A stretch of DNA of 64,000 bases from the NCBI GenBank assembly GCA_023213195.1, contig CP096135.1:1072616-1136615 (forward strand). The letters run 5' to 3'. This DNA comes from Sphingobacteriales bacterium JAD_PAG50586_3. Lineage in GTDB: Bacteria; Bacteroidota; Bacteroidia; CAMBQF01. Of the stretch, positions 57,987-64,000 are shown piece after piece. A program made the position numbers and the translations under genes. Position 1 is the first letter of the stretch. The number at the start of each line of letters is the position of its first letter. A model generated the notes under the pieces. That model made no database searches, was not told the origin of the DNA, and was given only the letters and a program-made list of their open reading frames with translations.

Positions 57987-59140
57987 CTATTTCTTTACTA
58001 TCTGCCGTATTTCTGCCTTGCCCGTGCCTTTATCGGTAACAGTTACAAGGTATATGCCTGCGGGCACAGCCAGTAAATTGCAGGTGTAGCGGTTGGTAGT
58101 TATTTCTTCTGATGATATGGTTTTACCCAGCAGCGATTTTACATCAACCACATAATGCCCTGTGCCGGTAAGGTCTAAGTAGGCATAATCTATAGCAGGG
58201 TTGGGGTAGGTGCGGGCAATAATAGTACCCACTTTGGGTGTGGTGCTGTTGCGCTCGCTAACTGTTAAAGCGGGCTCTTCGGGCTCAGTAAAAGTAACAT
58301 CGCCTGCCAGGTCGCCATAAATATCTTCAGTACTAATAACTACCGGGTACAGGTTTACATGCACTGCCGATGAGATACATTTTTTAACCACATCATTAAG
58401 GCTATGGTCGCCATAAGGCGGCTCTAGCGAGTGCGCATCGCCAATAACCAAAATCATTTTGCGGGCATCGGGCCTCCAGTTTATGTCTTCAATAGTCTTA
58501 TATATAGCATCGTTAACAGATTCGGGCAAATCTCCCCTCCGCCGGTAGTCAGGTTTTGTATTTTATCAAGGCTGTTGTCTAGGTCGGCCGATAGGTTATG
58601 CAGCTCAAACCAACTATCGGGCGTGTCGTTTTTGTCGCCATAAGCACCCCAGCCAAGCTGTATGTTATCAAACTTCTTTAGCTGGCTAATTATTTTAGTC
58701 GCACTACTTTTTACGTTCTCAATATCATCATACATACTGCCTGTTTTGTCTATCAACAGCACAACATCTGTTTTTTGGGTGGTATGTTTATCTAATATAG
58801 ATACAATGGTATTGGCTACCATTTTGCTGTTTTTGGCAAAGTAGCTTTGGCCGCCGGTTTTATCGGCCAACGATACAAACAGCTTAACCGCCTGTGGGTT
58901 AAAGCGCATATCTTTCAATGCCTGTTTTACAGTAATGTCTTTAGGCTTTACGGCGCGGCGCACCTTCTTGGCAACAGAGTCGGTTTTAAGGGTAACGGTA
59001 TGCGTATCGGGTTGTTGTAGTACCGGCGTAGTGGTGGGTATGTATGGGCCGGAAGCAGTAGAGGTGTCAACATCTTCGTTGTTACACGAAGCCATTAAAA
59101 AGGCGCATAAAAGCAGCCCACAGAGAATGCGCAGTGACAT
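57987..59140 (-). CDS. VWA-domain lipoprotein with T9SS sorting domain, frameshifted
   Basis: About 383 residues. Lipoprotein signal MSLRILCGLLLCAFLMASC-N (lipobox LMASC). A von Willebrand factor A domain holds the MIDAS motif DKTGSM (DVVLLIDKTGSMYDD) and GWGAYGDKND, GGDLPESVNDAIYKTI, KMILVIGDAHS. The C-terminus is a type A sorting domain (ARTYPNPAIDYAYLDL, SLLGKTISSEE, VPAGIYLVTVTD). One G is missing from the run at 58535-58538, which splits the VWA domain. Carrying both a lipobox and a T9SS tail is unusual. Confidence 0.87.
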
Positions 59141-59252
59141 AGCTATCAGGTTTAAAGATTAGGTATGGGTATGTCGCTACGCTCAGGTTTTGTATAGTAT
59201 ACTGTACTGAGGGTAAAAAGGTTATAGGGCGATGAAAAAAATAATCATTGTG

Positions 59253-59586
59253 CTAATCCCACTTTTTAAAAGCGAAGAAAACAGCCAATAGGATAAAGCA
59301 AAACGCCACCCCATAGTTCCATTTAAACTCCTCTTTTAAGTAGAATACAGAGAAGAAACCAAATACCACCAGCGTTATTACCTCTTGCATAATTTTTAGC
59401 TGCGCTGCAGAGAATTGAAGGTAACCTAACCTGTTGGCGGGCACCATAAGGCAATACTCAAAAAAAGCAATGCCCCAGCTTATAAGTATCACTTTCCACA
59501 GTGGTACATCGGTATGTTTTAGGTGGCCATACCAAGGCAAACGTCATAAATATATTAGAGGCTACTAAAAGGGCAATGGTGCGCAT
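59253..59586 (-). CDS. DUF486 family membrane protein (DMT-like), frameshifted
   Basis: About 110 residues, four TM helices, resembling small DMT-superfamily transporters: MTFAWYGHLKH, PLWKVILISWGIAFFEYCLMVPANRLGY, FSAAQLKIMQEVITLVVFGFFSVFYLKEE, WNYGVAFCFILLAVFFAFKKWD. One extra T near 59536 (gccttggtatgg) breaks the frame close to the N-terminus. ATG 59584-59586 overlaps the upstream gene's stop by one base; its first 26 nt are duplicated at 61579-61604. Confidence 0.85.
59559..59584. repeat. 26-bp direct repeat, copy 1
   Basis: From aggctactaaaa to caatggtgcgc; lies over the first codons of the DUF486 gene. Exact copy at 61579-61604, bracketing the TPR membrane protein gene. Confidence 0.8.
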
Positions 59587-61501
59587 TACAGACTGGCTTT
59601 GGGTTTTTGTTTCTGCAAAACAGTTAGGTAGTATTGCTCTTTAACAGCATCTTTATTCTTATAATAACCATATAAATAGTTGGCCAACTCTAAATCCAAA
59701 GGGTTTTGTTCAAATGCCATTTCCGAATATTTAATGTTGTTCACTATATCATTCTTCATTATAGCCATAAAGCCGCGTGTTTTGTTAGCATAATAGCCAT
59801 CTTTATCAATGGTTATAACAGCGCGTGCATACTGGCCTACTAGCGCAGTATCGCTATTGGCAAATATGTGGTTTCTCATTAAATAATAGTTATATAAGGC
59901 GCTTTGTGGCGTTTTGGCTGCATATTTAGTAAGTATATCAATGTTTTCATTAAACTTTCCGTTAGCCTCTTGTATATTAATTATATCTATTAACAAATCT
60001 TCTTTTTTGTTTTCGGGGCTTAGCTTATAGGCTGCATCAATATGTTGTAATGATTTTGGATTGTTGCCTAATACAAAGTATATTTTTGCCATGTACCACT
60101 GGCTTTGCCAATAGTCTTTCTTAACGTTATTATAGTATTTAAGCGCTTTATTATAAATATCGGTGCGGTTGGCAGTGTAGGTGGTGTCTGCTTTTACCTG
60201 CAAGCTTTTTGCATATAAATAATTAGCGTGCGACGATTTTGCCAGATGGTCAATATCGGCTTCGTACAGCGTATTAGTGTCTTTCCAGTCTTTATTCCTG
60301 TCTACTATATCATAACTATAATATAGTAAAAAAAGGCCCGGAAGCACTACGTAATGTAGCACCTTGGTAGATTTTAAAATCTTGCTGGCAAAAACAATAC
60401 AAACCCAGGCAAACGCAATTGAAAAACCCACTGTGGCAACATAGGCAAACCTTTCGCCAATTATACCCGGTACCGGGTAGGCAATGTTTGAAAATGGAAA
60501 TATGGCCAGCAGGTAAAATAATATGGCAAAAGCTACCGGATGTTTTTTGGGCAGGTTTTTAATTGCCCAGTACAATATATAGCAATGTATTATAAAAGAT
60601 AAAATGGCAAGAGGATTGCTAAACTTAACCACCGGCACCATATTAAAACCATAGTAAAAACTATGGGTAGTAGGCAACAGCATCATTTTTATGTAGTGCA
60701 ACAAAACAACTAACGATGTAGCTATTTTTTCATCAAAAGCGCTTTTTACTAATGGGTTTTCCGAAAAATTTAAAGCCCTTTCAGAACTAAATACAGTAGT
60801 AGAAAATATATAAAATGCAGCAAGCGTTAATAATAAAGAAACAAAAAACAACAAAGGTTTTTTGTAGTCTACAACACTGTTATAATAATATACAGTTAAG
60901 GGTAACAGCAAAAGTAACGATGCACTGCTTAGTTTAGATACCAGCGCTAAGGCGAAAAGAACAATACATGCAATAATACGCACCGCAATTTTATAGTTGC
61001 TTATTGCTGCTAGTATACAAAGCATACTAAAACTAAATTGCAATAGCTCGTCTCTCGATTTTAAATTGTTTATTACCTCACTATGTATGGGTAATAATGC
61101 AAATAGTATGGCTGATAAAAATATAAGTAAACTATTTTTTTCCAATCAAAAAGCTTGGTTAATAATATAAACAACAAGCCAATATTAACCAGGTACAACA
61201 ATAAATTTACCAAATGGCTAACTACCAGGTTTTCTCCAAACAACTCATACTCTATGGCATAGGTAACTTTTACCAGTGGCCGGTATTCAAACCCATTACC
61301 ATTATTGTCTGTTCCGTAATACGATGTAAATATATCGGGTATTCCGGCAATACCTTTTTTAATATCGGGGTTTAAAGCAGTAACGTAATAATCGTCTATA
61401 GCATAACCATTAAACAACGTATTAAAATATACACCGGCTGTAACCAGTAAAATAACTAACAGCGATAGCTTTTTAGTGTACGGAAAACTCACTACATTCA
61501 T
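59586..61501 (-). CDS. TMTC-like membrane protein with TPR repeats, frameshifted
   Basis: About 639 residues. N-terminal membrane part with about ten TM helices (LSLLVILLVTAGVYFNTLFNGYAIDDYYVT, where the paired Asp residues match the GT-C loop) and LLPIHSEVINNLKSRDELL, followed by a C-terminal TPR region (ANYLYAKSLQ, KALKYYNNVKKDYWQSQWYMAKIYFVLGN, SLQHIDAAYKLSPEN). This layout fits GT-C/O-mannosyltransferase-like TMTC proteins, with a dolichyl-type sugar donor in the families known. One A is missing from the run at 61135-61141, splitting the protein near DWKKNSLL. The gene is enclosed by a 26-bp direct repeat. Confidence 0.75.
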
Positions 61502-61578
61502 AAAACACTTTCTTAACGCCTAAATTACATTATTTATGTAAAGTACCTTATACGGTTGTTAAACCATACATATAGCAA

Positions 61579-61604
61579 AGGCTACTAAAAGGGCAATGGT
61601 GCGC
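61579..61604. repeat. 26-bp direct repeat, copy 2
   Basis: Exact copy of 59559-59584 between the TMTC-like gene start and the end of the peroxidase gene. It corresponds to codons of the DUF486 start, without the ATG. Confidence 0.8.
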
Positions 61605-61609
61605 GCGGG

Positions 61610-62712
61610 TTATTTAAAATTGGGGTAGTCTTTCCAGTTAAAGTCTTCACTGGTAAAAGGGTTTGCGTATTTTTTATTTACCAGTATAGTAGTGTCTTTT
61701 AATGATAATAAGAAATTTACCATTTCGGTTTTCTCGGTATTTGAAAACCTGTTCTTTATTTTATTTTGCACAATATTTGGGTTATACATATTTAATTCCT
61801 CTATGTGTTTGTCATAGTGGTCAAGAACCTCGTACAATGTTTTAAACCTCCCGTCGTGCATGTAAGGGGCGGTATAAGCAAGGTTTATTAACGATGGTGC
61901 TTTAAATTTTTGATTATTGTTTGTACTATCGTTATCATAATAGTTAATCCCGTTACTTGCCAACTGCCCATTTTTGCTTCCATAAAACTCACTAGCGTGG
62001 CAGTCAGAGCACATGGCGGCTAATGATGCAAATGCAGTAAATTTTTTGCTGGTTCTAATACTGTCAGGTAATTTATCGCCTTGTTGGTTGCCAAAGCCAC
62101 CATTTTCAAAAGGCTTAGGCGAAACATATATAGTTCTTATGTATTGAGCCAATGCTTTACTGATATTTTTTGGCGATATGACATTTTTATCTGAAGGAAA
62201 AGCATTTTTAAAGAATTTAGGATAGTATTTGTGGGTATTTAACTCACGCACCAAAACGGCAATATCTTTAGCCATTTCGTTGTGTTTTTGTATAGGTTCT
62301 ATAACCTGCTCTTCCAAAGATTTTGCTCTCCCGTCCCAAAAAACTCAGTTTGCCAAGCAAGGTTAGCAAGGGGCATGCTGTTAAAGTCGTCAGGTATTTT
62401 TAAAGCCCCATTGCTTACATTTTTGCCAGCATCGGTAAAAAAATTATTTTGGTTGTGGCACGATGCGCATGATTGAGTTTTATTTACAGATAATAAAGAA
62501 TCGTAAAACAATAACCTTCCTAGTGCAATGCCCTCGACTGTTAATGGATTATCTAAAGGAATATTAGGTTTGGGTAAATACGCAGTATCGTAAGGTAAGC
62601 TATAAGGGGTTGGTTTATCATCCTGTATTTGATAGTAGGAAAATGATAAAAGGAAATATATTCCGGGTAATAGCAGCAGTGCCACTTTTTTGTTTTTTAA
62701 CTTGCTAAGCAT
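61610..62712 (-). CDS. Di-heme cytochrome c peroxidase family protein (MauG/CCP), copy 1, frameshifted
   Basis: Periplasmic peroxidase that reduces H2O2 with electrons from cytochrome c, about 366 residues. N-terminal hydrophobic anchor ([17 protein letters not shown]), then [33 protein letters not shown] (first CxxCH heme site), [23 protein letters not shown], and AMCSDCHASEFYGS (second CxxCH), followed by [33 protein letters not shown]. One T is missing from the run at 62338-62343 (coding strand ttttttggg). Upstream paralogue 63808-62718 follows in tandem. Confidence 0.87.
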
Positions 62713-62717
62713 TGTTG

Positions 62718-63808
62718 TTATTTAAAGTTTGGAAAGGTTTTCCAATTAAAATTAGCCTTATTAAAAGGGTTAGATTTTTCTCTATCTTTAATAATTGACG
62801 TGTCTTTTAGTGACAATAGATAGTCTACCATATCTTTTTTGTCAGATTCTTCAAACCTATTTACAATCTTTTCATCTATTACTCCCGGATTATGTAAATG
62901 TAGTTCTTCAATATGCTCGTCATAATGGTCTATAACTTCATATAACGTTTTAAAACGCCCGTCGTGCATATAAGGTGCTGTATATGCCAGGTTTATTAAT
63001 GATGGAATTTTTAGTGCCTTAGGGATGTGTTCTTTACTAAGAAAAATGCCATTAAATGCCATAGAATTGTTTCTGCCACCATAAAGTTCCGATGCATGAC
63101 ATTTTGAACACATTTTCTCCAATTTTTTAAAAGATTTAAATTTTTTGACTCTTTTACACTATCAGGTAACATTTGGTTGTAATACACAAAGCCACCATCT
63201 TCAAAAGGTTTTGGCGACACATAAATTGTTCTGATAAATTGGGCAAGTGCTTTACTGATATTTTTTACCGAGACAGGCTTTTTGTCTTTCGGAAATGATT
63301 TTTTAAAATATTTTGGGTAGTATGTGTGGGCATTTAATTCTCTAATTAATACTGCTGTGTCTTTAGCCATTTCATTATGCTTTTGTATAGGCTCTAATAC
63401 TTGGTCTTCTAAAGATTTTGTGCGTCCGTCCCAAAAAACTCGGTTTGCCAAGCAAGGTTAGCAAGGGGCATGCTGTTAAAGTCGCCAAGGCATATTTAAA
63501 GCACCAATGCTAAAATCTTTGCCGCCGTCTGTAAAGTAAAACTCTTGTTTGTGGCACGATGCGCATGATTGGGTTTTATTTACAGATAACAAAGAATCGT
63601 AAAACAATAACCTTCCTAGTGCAATGCCCTCGACTGTTAATGGATTATCTAAAGGAATATTAGGTTTGGGTAAATACGCAGTATCATAAGGTAAGCTATA
63701 AGGGGTTGGTTTATCATCCTGTATTTGATAGTAGGAAAATGATAAAAGGAAATATATTCCGGGTAAAAGCAGCAGTGCCACTTTTTTGTTTTTTAACTTG
63801 CTAAGCAT
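62718..63808 (-). CDS. Di-heme cytochrome c peroxidase family protein, copy 2, three frameshifts
   Basis: Tandem paralogue of the gene at 61610-62712. ATG 63806-63808 ([17 protein letters not shown]). First heme site [19 protein letters not shown], second [16 protein letters not shown], then [40 protein letters not shown]. Breaks near 63488 (one extra T, cctt), 63440 (T run one short) and 63125 (A run one short). The first about 230 bases of the gene are almost identical to copy 1 while the rest differs, which suggests gene conversion. Confidence 0.83.
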
Positions 63809-64000
63809 TGTTATAATACGATTTCTTTTTCTATTGAAGTAAACTAATAATGTCAATAGCTGTTTAGGTATTTCTTTTGTTAAAGAAGATTTTGTATTGG
63901 CTTGGGTAATGCGCGTGCCATAAATTTAATATTCAATTATTTACATAGAAAATAATATTAATTTAATGTTTCATATAGCATTATGAAATTAAGATAACAT
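63809..64000. other. AT-rich region upstream of the peroxidase genes
   Basis: About 190 AT-rich bases to the window end; presumably the promoter region of the peroxidase pair. Nothing else recognised. Confidence 0.4.

Noticed and set aside
1..64000. Widespread gene decay (pseudogenisation) to explain the many broken frames
   Set aside because: Breaks are single-base, cluster in homopolymers, and leave conserved sequence on both sides; decay would also leave larger deletions and premature stops.
1..64000. tRNA or rRNA genes
   Set aside because: No cloverleaf-like sequence or rRNA motif was noticed in the intergenic spaces.

Overview
The window looks like a chromosomal piece of a Bacteroidota (Cytophaga-Flavobacterium-Bacteroides) bacterium of moderate GC. 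Many secreted proteins end in type IX secretion (T9SS) sorting domains of type A (YPNP-like) and one of type B (SFTPDDD-like). Promoter-like TAnnTTTG boxes stand in front of several genes, Shine-Dalgarno sequences are not evident, and CarB is the short form. No rRNA, tRNA or CRISPR array was found.

Layout. 1-2450: an RND efflux permease and its membrane-fusion adaptor (minus). 2660-8075: a T9SS-exported lysyl oxidase, then secreted proteins. 8142-12980: a GAF histidine kinase, a small membrane protein and carB (minus). 13060-16110: a repeat-rich accessory island with an AAA/RecA-like ATPase and an HTH protein, bracketed by inverted copies of a composite palindromic repeat. 16115-25034: a NdpA-like nucleoid protein, an orphan DUF433 antitoxin, a PQQ-propeller protein, the membrane pyrophosphatase HppA with an unusual Cys-rich tail, and a T9SS propeller protein. 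25031-27480: a T9SS gene truncated at a palindrome, then a RAYT (Y1/HUH) transposase surrounded by five palindromic REP-like elements, and three copies of a 36-nt repeat. 27673-31856: a sphingosine-1-phosphate-lyase-like enzyme and a collagen-like protein. 32099-46664: housekeeping and envelope genes (nadK, penicillin acylase family, esterase, Mpo1-like, GDPD lipoprotein, ExbB-X-ExbD-ExbD, a glucose/sorbosone dehydrogenase-type T9SS protein, DedA, tatC). 46671-56761: two giant paralogous beta-helix/Gly-rich/PKD adhesin-like proteins around lysC, MgtC and a GNAT enzyme. 56900-63808: an ECF sigma factor with a small Zn-finger-like partner, a VWA lipoprotein with a T9SS tail, a TMTC-like TPR membrane protein flanked by a 26-bp direct repeat, and two tandem di-heme cytochrome c peroxidase genes.

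Data quality. About 28 single-base frameshifts in 21 genes, plus one in-frame stop in the RND permease, interrupt otherwise intact reading frames. Most shifts are one-base losses in homopolymers. This is best read as uncorrected long-read indel error, so broken genes are annotated at their reconstructed extent with the shift positions given.

Most interesting. (i) A RAYT/REP system with covarying palindrome arms, whose repeats also lie around and inside the ATPase/HTH cassette. (ii) A conserved C-rich/G-rich palindrome placed in one orientation right after five stop codons. (iii) A bacterial lysyl oxidase with its copper site and quinone-cofactor pair intact, in a genome stretch that also encodes a collagen-like protein and giant matrix proteins.
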